Below, one piece after another: positions 17,839 through 27,395 of a stretch of 64,000 bases of DNA. The translations under genes were made by a program, and so were the position numbers. The notes beneath the pieces were generated by a model, which was not told the DNA's origin, did no database searches, and saw only the letters and a list, made by a program, of their open reading frames with translations. Source of the stretch: Stenotrophomonas oahuensis (GTDB taxonomy: Bacteria > Pseudomonadota > Gammaproteobacteria > Xanthomonadales > Xanthomonadaceae); assembly GCF_031834595.1 (NCBI RefSeq), contig NZ_CP115541.1, forward strand, positions 3,652,501-3,716,500, read 5' to 3'. How positions within the stretch are numbered: position 1 is the stretch's first letter; every line of letters begins with the position of its first letter.

Positions 17839-18579
17839 TCAGTGCAGGAACCCGGACAGGTTGGTTTCGATGTTGCGCGGGTTCTCACCCTGGGCAATGG
17901 AGATCAACCCTTCGATGATCATTTCGCGGTCGCGCGAGTTGTGATGGATCACGCTCTTGAGCTTGGCCGAAATCGGCAGGAACAGCAGGTTGGCCGAGGC
18001 GATGCCGTAGATGGTGGCGGTGAACGCGGCGGCGATGCCGTGGCCGAGCTTGCTCGGGTCGGCGAGGTTCTTCATCACCGCGATCAGGCCCAGTACTGCA
18101 CCGATGATGCCGAGGGTGGGGGCATAGATGCCCATGCCTTCGAACACCTTGGAGGCGGCCAGGTCCTGGCTTTCCTGGTTGCTGAGTTCGATTTCCAGCA
18201 TGTGCCGGATGGACTCGGGCTCGACGCCGTCGACCAGCAGCTGCAGGCCCTTGCGCAGGAACGGGTCGTCCTGCGCATCAACCTGCGCTTCCAGGCCGAG
18301 CAGGCCTTGGCGGCGGGCGATGTTGCTCCACTCCACGATCTGGCGGATCAGATCCTGGCGGTCACTGCCGGGCGGACGCACGATCCAGCGCACGATTTTG
18401 AAGGCGTGTTTGAACACCGCCGGCGAGGTGTGCAGCAGGATCGCGGCGAGGGTACCCACGATCACGATCACAAAAGCGGCCGGCGACCACAGCGACGCCA
18501 GACCGGCTCCCTTGAGGATGCTGCCGCCGACCAGCGAGGCCAGGGCGAGAAAAAGTCCGATGAGGCTGAGTCTGTCCAT
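17839..18579 (-). CDS. motC: Flagellar stator protein MotC (MotA family)
   Basis: 246 residues with the MotA layout: four membrane helices, a large cytoplasmic loop (about 60-150) containing charged residues for FliG contact, and the helix-3 signature (YAPTLGIIGAVLGLIAVM). First gene of [16 protein letters not shown]. The ATG has no purine-rich ribosome-binding site, and the only promoter candidate, a FliA-type site at 18587-18613, would start transcription within about one or two bases of the ATG. Confidence 0.96.
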   Translation of the reverse strand: MDRLSLIGLFLALASLVGGSILKGAGLASLWSPAAFVIVIVGTLAAILLHTSPAVFKHAFKIVRWIVRPPGSDRQDLIRQIVEWSNIARRQGLLGLEAQVDAQDDPFLRKGLQLLVDGVEPESIRHMLEIELSNQESQDLAASKVFEGMGIYAPTLGIIGAVLGLIAVMKNLADPSKLGHGIAAAFTATIYGIASANLLFLPISAKLKSVIHHNSRDREMIIEGLISIAQGENPRNIETNLSGFLH

Positions 18580-18586
18580 TGTTCGG

Positions 18587-18613
18587 GTATCGGCGGGCGT
18601 GAAGCGGTCTTGA
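18587..18613 (-). promoter_or_regulatory. Candidate FliA promoter abutting motC
   Basis: Minus strand reads TCAAGACC, 11 bases, GCCGATAC. The -10 ends 7 bases before the motC ATG, so transcripts would be leaderless or nearly so. Alternatively motC is transcribed from cheA upstream. Confidence 0.5.
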
Positions 18614-18679
18614 GCGACCGGGTGTCGCAGGGTGGACGGGGTTCACATTTCCGGGTGTGCCAATTTCATCGGCGCGTTC

Positions 18680-18701
18680 AGCCGGGCAAGCCCGGCTCTA
18701 C
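18680..18701. repeat. GTAG-type REP palindrome after cheA
   Basis: Single unit, the inverse of GTAGAGCCGGGCTTGCCCGG, ending one base before the cheA stop codon complement at 18703. It could protect or end the upstream message. Confidence 0.8.
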
Positions 18702-18702
18702 G

Positions 18703-20547
18703 TCAGCGCAAACCGTCGACGTCGAGAATCAGCGCCATGCGGCCATCCCCGATGAGCGTGGCCCCGGCATAGCCGCGCAGGCCGCGCAGGGTCTTGGGCA
18801 GTGGCTTGATCACCACTTCCTCGCGACCGCGGACCTGGTCCACCACCAGCCCGAAGCGGGCTTCGCCGGCCTGCAGCACGACAATGGTGAGCAGCGGCGA
18901 GGCCACCGGTTCGACCGCCAACCAGTGGCGCAGGTCGACCAAGGGCAGGGTGTGCGAGCGACGGTCCAGCACCGCGCGGCCGTCGAACCAGCCCAGCTGC
19001 GAGTTGGGGGCGTGCAGGACTTCCATCACGCGGGCAAGCGGCAGCGCATAGACGTCCTCGCCGGCCTGCACCAGCAGGGTCGGCAGAATGGCCAGGGTCA
19101 GCGGGACGCGGATCATGAAGCGGCTGCCACGACCGAGTTCGGACTGGATCTGGATCTGGCCGCTGAGTTCGCGGATGCGCGACTGCACTACGTCCATGCC
19201 GACGCCGCGGCCGGAGATATCGGTGACTTCCTGCTTGGTCGAGAAGCCAGGCAGGAACACCAGGTGCAGGCATTCCTCGCTGCTCAGGCGGGCGGCGGCT
19301 TCAGGATCGATCAGACCCTTCTCGCGGGCCTTGGCGCGCAGCCGCTCGGGGTCGATGCCGGCCCCGTCATCCTGCACTTCAATGCTGACGTAGTCGCCTT
19401 CCTGTTGCGCCGACAGGCGCACATGACCGCTGCGCGGCTTGCCCTGCGCTTCGCGCAAGTCGGGCATTTCCACGCCATGGTCGATCGCGTTGCGGACCAG
19501 GTGCACCAGCGGGTCGGCGAGTGCTTCCACCAGGTTGCGGTCCAGCTCGGTATCGGCGCCGATCAGCTCCAGCTCCACTTCCTTCTTCAGGTTGCGGGCG
19601 ACGTCGCGGGCAACCTTGGGGAAGCGTGAGAACACCTTGCCGACCGGCTGCATGCGGGTGCGCATGACCGCCGACTGCAGGCGCGCGGTGGCGATGTCCA
19701 GGGTGGAGACGGCGCGGTCCAGCTCTTCGTCATGCAGACGCGCACGCAGGGTCTTGAGGCGGTTGCGCGAGAGCACCAGCTCGCCAATCAGATTGACGAT
19801 GGCATCCAGGCGCTTGGTGTCCACGCGCACGGTGTGCTCGGCTTCGGCAACCGGCTTGGCAGCGGCGGGCTTCGGCGCGGCAGCCGGAGCGGGTGCTGCG
19901 GCGGGGCGCGGGGCCGGCGCAACGGCCGGGACCGCAGCGACCGCGCGCGCGCCCGGGGCCGCACCGCCGTGCAGCTGGTCCAGCAGCGCTTCAAATTCGT
20001 CTTCGCCGATCAGGCCGTCGTCGGCCTTCTTCGCGGCGGGCACGGCGGTGGGCGCAGCGCCACCGTGGAGCTGGTCGAGCAGCGCCTCGAACTCATCGTC
20101 GGTGATCAGGTCGCTGGCCGGTGCTGCCGCAGCTGCAGTGGGTGCGGCGGCGACCAGGGCAGGTGCACCGCCGTTGACGTCGAACTGCGCGATCAGCGCG
20201 GGCGGGGCATAGCCCGGTTCTTCGCCGGCGGATACCGAATCCAGCATCGACTGCAGATAGTCCAGCGACTGCTGGGCGGCATCGAAGTGGTGCGCCTGCA
20301 GCACGGCCTGGCCGGAACGGGCCATGCCCAGGGTTTCCTCGGCGGCGTGGCACAGTTCCACCATGGCCTGGATGCCGAGGAAGCCGGCACCGCCCTTGAG
20401 GGTATGGAAGCCGCGGAACACCGCGTTGAGCTGGTCGGCGTCCTGCGGGGCCTGTTCCAGCGTGACCAGCTGTTCGCCGAGGCGATCCAGGATCTCCTGG
20501 GCCTCGAGGATGAAGTCAGCGGCGATATCGTCTGGAACAGCACTCAT
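18703..20547 (-). CDS. cheA: Chemotaxis histidine kinase CheA (fliA-cheY-cheZ-cheA operon)
   Basis: 614 residues. P1 HPt with His48 (FHTLKGGAGFLG), P3, P4 ATPase (HLVRNAIDHG, GRGVGMDVV) and P5 are clear. A conventional P2 CheY-binding domain is not visible. In its place residues 121-235 hold an alanine/proline linker with two copies of DEFEALLDQLHGGAAP (151-166 and 183-198). It follows cheZ by 4 bases and is last in the flhF-flhG-fliA-cheY-cheZ-cheA run, so it is the likely kinase for the flagellar CheY. The repeated acidic amphipathic peptide may replace P2 as a CheY- or CheZ-contact site; this is inference. Confidence 0.97.
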   Translation of the reverse strand: MSAVPDDIAADFILEAQEILDRLGEQLVTLEQAPQDADQLNAVFRGFHTLKGGAGFLGIQAMVELCHAAEETLGMARSGQAVLQAHHFDAAQQSLDYLQSMLDSVSAGEEPGYAPPALIAQFDVNGGAPALVAAAPTAAAAAPASDLITDDEFEALLDQLHGGAAPTAVPAAKKADDGLIGEDEFEALLDQLHGGAAPGARAVAAVPAVAPAPRPAAAPAPAAAPKPAAAKPVAEAEHTVRVDTKRLDAIVNLIGELVLSRNRLKTLRARLHDEELDRAVSTLDIATARLQSAVMRTRMQPVGKVFSRFPKVARDVARNLKKEVELELIGADTELDRNLVEALADPLVHLVRNAIDHGVEMPDLREAQGKPRSGHVRLSAQQEGDYVSIEVQDDGAGIDPERLRAKAREKGLIDPEAAARLSSEECLHLVFLPGFSTKQEVTDISGRGVGMDVVQSRIRELSGQIQIQSELGRGSRFMIRVPLTLAILPTLLVQAGEDVYALPLARVMEVLHAPNSQLGWFDGRAVLDRRSHTLPLVDLRHWLAVEPVASPLLTIVVLQAGEARFGLVVDQVRGREEVVIKPLPKTLRGLRGYAGATLIGDGRMALILDVDGLR

Positions 20548-20551
20548 GGTC

Positions 20552-21169
20552 TTAAAGCCCTAGATCGGAAAGCAGGTCATCGGCGTCGACCTGCGACACC
20601 GCATGGCGGTCGAGCCCGTTGACGGCGGGGCCGGCCAGGCCGTTGTCCTGCTTCTTGCGGTCGTCGTCGTTCGGCGGCGGCAGGCCCAGCGCACCAAAGC
20701 CTTCGTGCACGCGGCGCACGATCCCCACCACGCGGCGGATGATCTGGCCGGTAAGGTCCTGGTAGCTCTGGGTCAGCGCGATTTCGGTCAGGTTGTGGCG
20801 GATGCGGTCCAACTGCTGATCCTGCTCCGGATTCAGGCCTTCGGCACGCAACTGCTCGGTGAGCGAACGGCATTCCTCGGCCAGATCCAAAGTGCGGTGG
20901 GTGGCCTGTTCGGTCATCGCCACCACATGATCAAGGCGTGCGCAGGCGTCATCGAGCTCACCGGCTTCGGTGGGCACGGTGGGCAGTTCGCCCAGCGCCT
21001 GGCCCAGCTCGCGTGCCAGCCGGTTCAGCCCGGCCATCATCGGCTGGGTGCGCAGCGCGCCCAGCGCGTCGATTTCCCGACGCCAGCCGGCTTCGTCGCC
21101 GCTTTCCAGCGCGGCCAGGGCATCCTGCAGGCGCTGCACCAGCGCCGACTTGTCGCTGAGGGTTTCCAT
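20552..21169 (-). CDS. cheZ: CheY-P phosphatase CheZ
   Basis: 205-residue helical protein. The catalytic segment SYQDLTGQII supplies the Gln that attacks CheY-P. The acidic C-terminal peptide DADDLLSDLGL matches the CheY-docking tail of CheZ. The start codon shares one base with the cheY stop, showing translational coupling. It resets motor bias by dephosphorylating the CheY encoded just upstream. Length agrees with the family. Confidence 0.96.
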   Translation of the reverse strand: METLSDKSALVQRLQDALAALESGDEAGWRREIDALGALRTQPMMAGLNRLARELGQALGELPTVPTEAGELDDACARLDHVVAMTEQATHRTLDLAEECRSLTEQLRAEGLNPEQDQQLDRIRHNLTEIALTQSYQDLTGQIIRRVVGIVRRVHEGFGALGLPPPNDDDRKKQDNGLAGPAVNGLDRHAVSQVDADDLLSDLGL

Positions 21170-21561
21170 CAGGCGCTCGCTGCCAGTCGTTCGAAGATCT
21201 TGTCCAGCTTCTCGGACAGCGTGACCGCGGTGAACGGCTTGATGATGTAGCCGTTGACCCCGTTCTGGGCCGCTTCGATGATCTGCTCGCGCTTGGCTTC
21301 GGCAGTCACCATCAACACCGGCAGGGTCTTGAGCTTGGCGTCGGCGCGGATCGCCTTGAGCAGTTCGATGCCGGTCATCACCGGCATGTTCCAGTCGGTG
21401 ACCACGAAATCGAACGGCTGGCTGTTCAGCAGCGCCAATGCGGCATGCCCGTCCTCGGCTTCGGCCGTATTGGTGAAGCCCAGATCGCCCAGCAGGTTCT
21501 TGACGATACGACGCATGGTCGAAAAGTCGTCGACGATCAGGATACGCATGTTCTTGTTCAA
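21169..21561 (-). CDS. cheY: Chemotaxis response regulator CheY (motor switch regulator)
   Basis: 130 residues if the TTG at 21561 is used; GAGGAAAG lies 7-10 bases before it, which favours this over the ATG four codons later. The receiver has D11-D12, phospho-acceptor D56 (VVTDWNMP), MVTAEA and IIKPF. Its [21 protein letters not shown]-terminus is typical of motor-binding CheY. It lies between fliA and cheZ, and most likely binds FliM/FliN to reverse rotation. Confidence 0.96.
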   Translation of the reverse strand: MNKNMRILIVDDFSTMRRIVKNLLGDLGFTNTAEAEDGHAALALLNSQPFDFVVTDWNMPVMTGIELLKAIRADAKLKTLPVLMVTAEAKREQIIEAAQNGVNGYIIKPFTAVTLSEKLDKIFERLAASA

Positions 21562-21577
21562 AGCACTTTCCTCGGTA

Positions 21578-22324
21578 TCAAGTGTTCTCGAGGCCGGCGT
21601 CGGCCGCCTCGAAGATCTTCAGTCGGCCACGCAGGCGCAGCACCGCCTGGCCGTGGATCTGGCAGACGCGCGACTCGCTTACGCCGAGTACCGCGCCGAT
21701 CTCCTTCAGATTCAATTCCTGTTCGTAGTACAGCGACAGCACCAGCTGTTCGCGTTCGGGCAGCAGGCCGATGGCGGCCCCCAGCTCGCGGCCGAACTCA
21801 CCCCGTTCCAGCACCTGCTGCGGGGTCGGGCCGCCCTGGGCCACGGTATCCAGCTCGCCCTGGTCCTCGATGCGCGACTCCAGGCTGAGCACCTGGCCAC
21901 GCGCGGCATCTTCCATCAGGCGCAGGTACTCGTTCAGCGGCATCTCCATCGCGGCCGCCACTTCGGTGGCGCTGGCGGCGCGGCCGGTGCTCTGCTCCAG
22001 CTTGCGGATGGCCGAGGCGGCATCGCGGGCACGACGGTGCACGGAGCGCGGCACCCAGTCGCCACGACGGATCTCGTCGATCATCGAACCGCGGATGCGG
22101 ATCGAGGCATAGGTTTCAAACGAGGCACCCTGGTCGGCGTCATAGCTGCGCGACGCTTCAATCAGCCCCATCATGCCGGCCTGGATCAGGTCGTCGATCT
22201 CGACGCTCGCCGGCAGGCGCGCGGCCAGGTGGTGGGCGATGCGCCGCACCAGGTCCGAGTGCTGGGCAATGCACTCGGTGGCAGCAGCACGCTGCACCTC
22301 TTTGTATTGCGCGGCACCTTTCAT
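21578..22324 (-). CDS. fliA: Flagellar sigma factor FliA (sigma-28)
   Basis: 248 residues with regions 2, 3 and 4: [29 protein letters not shown], and the C-terminal helix-turn-helix [19 protein letters not shown]. It directs RNA polymerase to the late flagellar and chemotaxis promoters, at least ten of which are visible in this window. The ATG overlaps the flhG stop (ATGA). An anti-sigma FlgM is not in the window; it normally lies near flgA. Confidence 0.97.
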   Translation of the reverse strand: MKGAAQYKEVQRAAATECIAQHSDLVRRIAHHLAARLPASVEIDDLIQAGMMGLIEASRSYDADQGASFETYASIRIRGSMIDEIRRGDWVPRSVHRRARDAASAIRKLEQSTGRAASATEVAAAMEMPLNEYLRLMEDAARGQVLSLESRIEDQGELDTVAQGGPTPQQVLERGEFGRELGAAIGLLPEREQLVLSLYYEQELNLKEIGAVLGVSESRVCQIHGQAVLRLRGRLKIFEAADAGLENT

Positions 22325-23208
22325 GCGGCCACCCCACGCTGTTTGAGGATGCGTTCGAGGAAGAACTCGACGCCGCCGCGCGGTTCGGTCGGAGCCTGCC
22401 AGCGCGCGGTGCGTCGGGCGATTTCGGTGATGGCCTGCGCGGCCGGGCTGGACGGGTAGGCTTTGACCACCGGCTGCTGGCGCTGCACCGACAGGCGCAG
22501 CCAGTCGTCCTGCGGCACGCAGCCCAGATAGTTCAGCGAGACATCCGCCAGGAACTTGTCGCAGACCCGGCTCAGCTTTTCGTACAGCACGCGGCCTTCG
22601 TTCGGATCGCGGGCCATGTTGGCCACGACCTGGATACGGTCAACCCCGCGCTCGCGCGACAGCACCTTGATCAGCGCGTAGGCGTCGGTGATCGAGGCCG
22701 GTTCGTCACAGACCACCACCACGGTGTCCTGGGCGGCCTGGCAGAAGGTCAACACGCCATCGGTGATGCCTGCGGCGGTGTCGACGATCATGAAGTCCAG
22801 CTCGCGCTCCAGTTCGGAGAACACGTTGACCAGGCCGACGTGTTCGGCCGGCTGCAGCTCCGCCATGTGGCGGCGGCCGGACGCGGCCGGCACCACCAGC
22901 ACGCCGCCGGGACCTTCCATGATCACTTCGTCCAGGGTGCAGCGCCCGGCGACCAGGTCGGCCAGGGTCAGCTTCGGCTGTAAGCCCAGGATGACGTCGA
23001 TGTTGGCCAGGCCCAGGTCGGCGTCGAGCAGCAGGGTGCGTTTGCCCATGTCGGCAAGCGCCACGGCCAGGTTGGCCGAGACGTTCGTTTTGCCCACGCC
23101 GCCCTTGCCGCCGCTGACGGCGATGGTGCGGACCGGGCCCAGCGGCTGGCTGCGGGTGGCCGACAGCGGGAAATTCTGGGTCAGCTTGGCGTACTCACGC
23201 GACGGCAT
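22321..23208 (-). CDS. flhG: Flagellar number regulator FlhG (FleN), MinD-like ATPase
   Basis: 295 residues. The deviant Walker A (GGKGGVGKTN, about 33-42) and the MinD-type DADLGLANID and VDTAAGITD motifs are present, with a C-terminal amphipathic segment. In polar flagellates it limits flagellar number by restraining FlhF and FleQ. It overlaps flhF by 14 bases and fliA by 4, so the three are made together. Presence of FlhF and FlhG supports a polar flagellation pattern. Confidence 0.96.
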   Translation of the reverse strand: MPSREYAKLTQNFPLSATRSQPLGPVRTIAVSGGKGGVGKTNVSANLAVALADMGKRTLLLDADLGLANIDVILGLQPKLTLADLVAGRCTLDEVIMEGPGGVLVVPAASGRRHMAELQPAEHVGLVNVFSELERELDFMIVDTAAGITDGVLTFCQAAQDTVVVVCDEPASITDAYALIKVLSRERGVDRIQVVANMARDPNEGRVLYEKLSRVCDKFLADVSLNYLGCVPQDDWLRLSVQRQQPVVKAYPSSPAAQAITEIARRTARWQAPTEPRGGVEFFLERILKQRGVAA

Positions 23209-25138
23209 GGTTCAACTCCGGGTTGCAGGGCATATCGGCCGCGCGGCGCAAATCTTCAAGGCGAAGTACAAGATTGGCGGCGGTGGCCCGGTGCAGGTCT
23301 TCAGGAACGTCCTGGCCGTCGGTCACCCAGGTGATGGGCAGGCGGTGGTCGACGGCCACCGAGAGGGCGGTGCCGAAACGGCCGGTCTCGTCCAGCTTGC
23401 TCAGCACCACGCCCTGCGGGTTGGCGGCGCTGAAGCGGCGGACCACTTCGTCCATGTCGCCAAAGCTGGTGTTGGCCGGCAGCACCAGCAGGGTGCGGAT
23501 CTGGCTGGCGGCGCGCAGCCACTGCAGCTGGGCGGCGAGGGCGCGGTCGCGCGGGCCGAGGCCGGCGGTGTCGATCAGCACCAGCTTGTAGTCCTTCAGG
23601 CGTTCCAGCAGCTGGGCGAGGTCGCTGCCGCTGTTGGCCTCGTGCACGGCGATGCCGAGCTGGCGGCCGAAGCCGTACAGCTGTTCGCGGGCACCGATGC
23701 GGCCGGTGTCGGTGGTGACCAGAGCGACGTCACGCGGGGCATGGGCTTCGGCAAAGCGCGAGGCCAGCTTGGCGATGGTGGTGGTCTTGCCGGCACCGGT
23801 GGGGCCGACCAGGGCGATCACGCCGCCGGCTTCCAACGGGTCGATCGGGGCGATCGGCAGCTTGCGCGACAGCAGGCCCAACATGAGACCGCGGCCACGA
23901 TGGGCTTCGGTGTCCAGCGGGATCTGCAGGGCCACGTCGCGGCTGATGCCGGCGTCGAAGCCGTACTCGTCCATCAGGTCCAGCGCGGCGGCGCGCACTG
24001 CCGAGCCGCGCAGGCGCTCGTCGGTGAAGCGGGTCATTTCGCGTTCGATGACCTGGCGCATGCCGGCCACTTCGTGACGCAGCTGGCGCAGCTCTTCGTC
24101 GTCGCGCGGAACCAGGTTCAGCGTCGGTGCCGGGGTCGGGACCACGGTCGGGGCGAGGACCGGCGCTTCCATGGCCTCGACCGCAGCGGCCAGGGCGACC
24201 GGCAGTTCCGCCGGTTCATTGGCGGCGCTCATCGGAGCCAGCGGGCGGGCGGCCGGAGCCATCCAGGCCATCGGTGCGGCCGGGGCCAGCGGAGCAATGG
24301 GCGCGGGGGCGACCGGAGCCGGCGCGACCGGCACCACCTCGATGACCGGGGCGACCTCGGCAACCGGGGCGAACACCGGCGAGTCTTCAATCGGATTCAG
24401 CGCGGCGACCGGCGTGGTCACCGGCACCATCGGCACGGTTTCCCACAACGGGGCCATCGGGGCTTCGGCCGGGACGCGCTGCATCTGCTGGGCCGGCATC
24501 GGCGGCGGCACCGGACGCGCCACCGATGCGCGCATGTCCAGCACCGGCTCGTCGTCCGTCGGCGGGTCGATGATGAAGCGGGCGCGGTTCACCGCGGCCG
24601 GCGGGGCAACCGGAGCCGGTGCCGCCATAGGAGCAGGTGCGCGTTCGGCGGCGGCCGCCTGTTCCACATTGAACGGGGCGAAGATCTGCTCCGGCAGGGC
24701 ATCCACCAGCGGCTGCGGGTTGGCGCGGGCCAGGGTGGCGGCAAAGCCGCTGCTGCCCGGCGGCGGCACGTTCTCGTTGGCGGTGTCCAGGGTGCGGCCG
24801 GTGGCACCGACGGCGGCGCGGGCCAGCGCGGCAACCGCCGAGGTGGTGGCGGCCACCGGTTCGGCTGCCTGCGCAGCGGGCTTGCGGCGCGTGACTGCCG
24901 CAATCATCGCATCGGCGGCGCTGCGCGGGCGCGGGGCCGGCGGCGGCGGGGCCACGTCCTTGCGTGCCGCTTCCAGCGCACGCTGCACCGCGCCTTCGTC
25001 GTAGTTGGCGGCAGCCACGATCTCAACGCCTTCCTCGATCCGGCGATTGGACAGGATCACGGCGTCGGGGCCGTGTTCCTTGCGCACCAGATTCATGGCC
25101 GAGCGCATATCGGGAGCGACAAAGCGTTTGATTTTCAT
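23195..25138 (-). CDS. flhF: Flagellar biosynthesis GTPase FlhF
   Basis: 647 residues from MKIKRFVA; the frame is open to 25204 but the conserved FlhF N-terminus begins here. A basic N-terminal segment and a very long alanine/proline-rich middle (about 70-330) precede the SRP-type NG domain with GPTGAGKTTT (G1), DTAGLG (G3) and SKLDETGRFG (G4). The B region is much longer than in many FlhF proteins. It marks the pole for flagellar assembly. No clear ribosome-binding site precedes the ATG, and no sigma-54 match was found in the 148-base gap after flhA. Confidence 0.96.
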   Translation of the reverse strand: MKIKRFVAPDMRSAMNLVRKEHGPDAVILSNRRIEEGVEIVAAANYDEGAVQRALEAARKDVAPPPPAPRPRSAADAMIAAVTRRKPAAQAAEPVAATTSAVAALARAAVGATGRTLDTANENVPPPGSSGFAATLARANPQPLVDALPEQIFAPFNVEQAAAAERAPAPMAAPAPVAPPAAVNRARFIIDPPTDDEPVLDMRASVARPVPPPMPAQQMQRVPAEAPMAPLWETVPMVPVTTPVAALNPIEDSPVFAPVAEVAPVIEVVPVAPAPVAPAPIAPLAPAAPMAWMAPAARPLAPMSAANEPAELPVALAAAVEAMEAPVLAPTVVPTPAPTLNLVPRDDEELRQLRHEVAGMRQVIEREMTRFTDERLRGSAVRAAALDLMDEYGFDAGISRDVALQIPLDTEAHRGRGLMLGLLSRKLPIAPIDPLEAGGVIALVGPTGAGKTTTIAKLASRFAEAHAPRDVALVTTDTGRIGAREQLYGFGRQLGIAVHEANSGSDLAQLLERLKDYKLVLIDTAGLGPRDRALAAQLQWLRAASQIRTLLVLPANTSFGDMDEVVRRFSAANPQGVVLSKLDETGRFGTALSVAVDHRLPITWVTDGQDVPEDLHRATAANLVLRLEDLRRAADMPCNPELNHAVA

Positions 25139-25286
25139 GCTGTGGTACCGGGACTTGGGCGGCTGTTCGGGTGAAGGGAAGCGCTGGTTGTCGGTGGTCT
25201 GCACGGTCCGGGTTTCCCTTCTGTTCCTGCTGCGTGATGTTCGAAGTGGTGTCTGTTTTCTGACGCTGTACTGTCGGAGTTCCGGC

Positions 25287-27395
25287 TCAGCTGATCGTGC
25301 CGACCAGCTTCAACCGCTTGTCCTCGGGTACCTCGCTGTAGGCCAGGACCGACAGCGACGGAACGCTGTGGCGGACCAGGCGTGCCAGCGCGGCACGTAC
25401 GGGGGCGGGGACCAGCACCACGGCGGGCTCGTTCTTCGCTTCCTGCTTGCCGACACATTCGGCGAGGCTTTGATGCAGTCGCTCGGCGAGTCCGGGTTCC
25501 AGCGCGGCGCCATTCCCCTGAGTGGACTCCTGCAAGACCCGTTCCAATTGTGGGTTGAGGGTGAACACCGGCAGCTCCGGCGACATTCCGGCGATCTCCT
25601 GAACGATGAAACGGCCCAGCGCATTGCGCACCGCGGCGGTCAGTACGCCCGGGTCCTGGCTCAGCGGGGCGTGCTCGACCAGCGATTCGGCGATCTTGCG
25701 CAGCTGGCGGATCGGAATGCGCTCGATCAGCAGGTTCTGCAGCACCCGCACCACCACCGACAGCGGCAGCGCCTTGGGGGTGAGGTCTTCGACCAGCTTC
25801 GGCGCGCTCTTGGCCAGGTTGGCCAGCAACTGCTGGGCTTCTTCGAAGCCGAGCAGTTCCGGCGCATGCTCGCGGATCAGGTGCGACATATGGGTAGCGA
25901 CCACGGTGGCCGGGTCGACCACGGTGTAGCCCATCGATTCGGCGTGGGCGCGCTGGTGGGGCTGGATCCAGGTGGCATCCAGGCCGAACGCCGGGTCTTT
26001 GCCGGCAATGCCCTCGAGGGCGCCGAGCGCGCTGCCCGGGTCCAGCGCCAGTTCGCGGTCCGGATGGATCTCCGCGGTGGCCACCGGCACGCCGTGGATC
26101 AGCAGACGATAGGTGGTGGCCCCCAGTTCCAGGTTGTCGCGGATATGCACCGAGGGAATCAGGAAGCCGATGTCGTGGGTGAGCTTGCGGCGCACGCCCT
26201 TGATCCGCGCCATCAGCTCGCCGCCGTTGGCCTTGTCGACCAGGGGGATCAGCCGGTAGCCGACCTCCAGCCCGAGCGGATCGACCGGGCGCAGTTCGTC
26301 CCAGGTGAGCTCGGCGGTGGGCGAGGGGGTGCCGCCGGGCAGGCCGATCACCGGGGCGTTCGGATCCACCGGGGCCGCGTCGGCCGCGGCAGTTGCCTGC
26401 TGCTTCTTGTAGATCTTCCAGGCGATGAAGCCGAGGATGGCGGCCAGCGTCAAGAAGGCGACGTTGGGCATGCCGGGCACCAGGCCGACCACGCCGAGGA
26501 TGGCGGCGGTGATCGCCAGTGCCCGGTACTGACCGAAGGCCTGGCCCATCATGGCCTGGCTCATGTCCTGCGAGCGCGAGGCGCGGGTCACCAGCATGGC
26601 CACCGCCGAAGACACCAGCAGCGCCGGCAGCTGCGCCACCAGACCGTCACCAATGGACAGCAGGGTGTAGGTGGCGGCGGCATCGCCAAACGGCATGCCA
26701 TGCTGGAGCACGCCGACGGCCAGGCCGCCCAGCATGTTGATGAACAGGATCAGGATGCCGGCGATCGCATCACCACGGATGAACTTGCTGGCACCGTCCA
26801 TCGCGCCGTAGAAGTCGGCTTCCTCACGGACTTCTTCGCGGCGAACCTTGGCTTCTTCACGCGTCAGCAAACCGGCGTTGAGGTCGGCGTCGATCGCCAT
26901 CTGCTTGCCGGGCATGGCGTCCAGGATGAAACGGGCGGTCACTTCCGACACGCGTCCGGCACCCTTGGTGATGACCACGAAGTTGATGATGGTCAGGATC
27001 GCGAACACCACGATGCCGACCGCGTAGTTGCCGCCGATCACGAACTCGCCGAAGGCGGCGATCACCTTGCCGGCGGCGTCATGGCCGTTCTGGCCGTTCA
27101 GCAGGATCACGCGGGTGGAGGCCACGTTCAGGGCCAGCCGCAGCATGGTGGTGACCAGCAGCACGATCGGGAAGATGGTGAAGTCCAGCGGGCGCTTCAC
27201 GTACACCACGGCCAGCAGCACCATCAGCGAGATGGCGATGTTGAAGGTGAACAGGGCATCCAGGACCGGCGCGGCCAGCGGCACCACCACCATCGCCAGC
27301 AGGGCCAGCACGATCAGCGGAGCTCCCAGGCCGCTGCGGATCATGTCCAGGACCCGGCGGGCGTTCATGCCACCTTGGGCGGGCTGGGCGCTCAT
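25287..27395 (-). CDS. flhA: Flagellar export gate protein FlhA
   Basis: 702 residues. The N-terminal ~330 residues contain eight predicted membrane helices and the conserved cytoplasmic FHIPEP-type stretch (RFILDAMPGKQMAIDADLNA); the C-terminal cytoplasmic domain binds substrates and chaperones. It is the ion-conducting gate of the flagellar type III export apparatus with FlhB and FliPQR. The ATG overlaps the flhB stop (ATGA). A 148-base gap separates it from flhF. Confidence 0.97.
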   Translation of the reverse strand: MSAQPAQGGMNARRVLDMIRSGLGAPLIVLALLAMVVVPLAAPVLDALFTFNIAISLMVLLAVVYVKRPLDFTIFPIVLLVTTMLRLALNVASTRVILLNGQNGHDAAGKVIAAFGEFVIGGNYAVGIVVFAILTIINFVVITKGAGRVSEVTARFILDAMPGKQMAIDADLNAGLLTREEAKVRREEVREEADFYGAMDGASKFIRGDAIAGILILFINMLGGLAVGVLQHGMPFGDAAATYTLLSIGDGLVAQLPALLVSSAVAMLVTRASRSQDMSQAMMGQAFGQYRALAITAAILGVVGLVPGMPNVAFLTLAAILGFIAWKIYKKQQATAAADAAPVDPNAPVIGLPGGTPSPTAELTWDELRPVDPLGLEVGYRLIPLVDKANGGELMARIKGVRRKLTHDIGFLIPSVHIRDNLELGATTYRLLIHGVPVATAEIHPDRELALDPGSALGALEGIAGKDPAFGLDATWIQPHQRAHAESMGYTVVDPATVVATHMSHLIREHAPELLGFEEAQQLLANLAKSAPKLVEDLTPKALPLSVVVRVLQNLLIERIPIRQLRKIAESLVEHAPLSQDPGVLTAAVRNALGRFIVQEIAGMSPELPVFTLNPQLERVLQESTQGNGAALEPGLAERLHQSLAECVGKQEAKNEPAVVLVPAPVRAALARLVRHSVPSLSVLAYSEVPEDKRLKLVGTIS

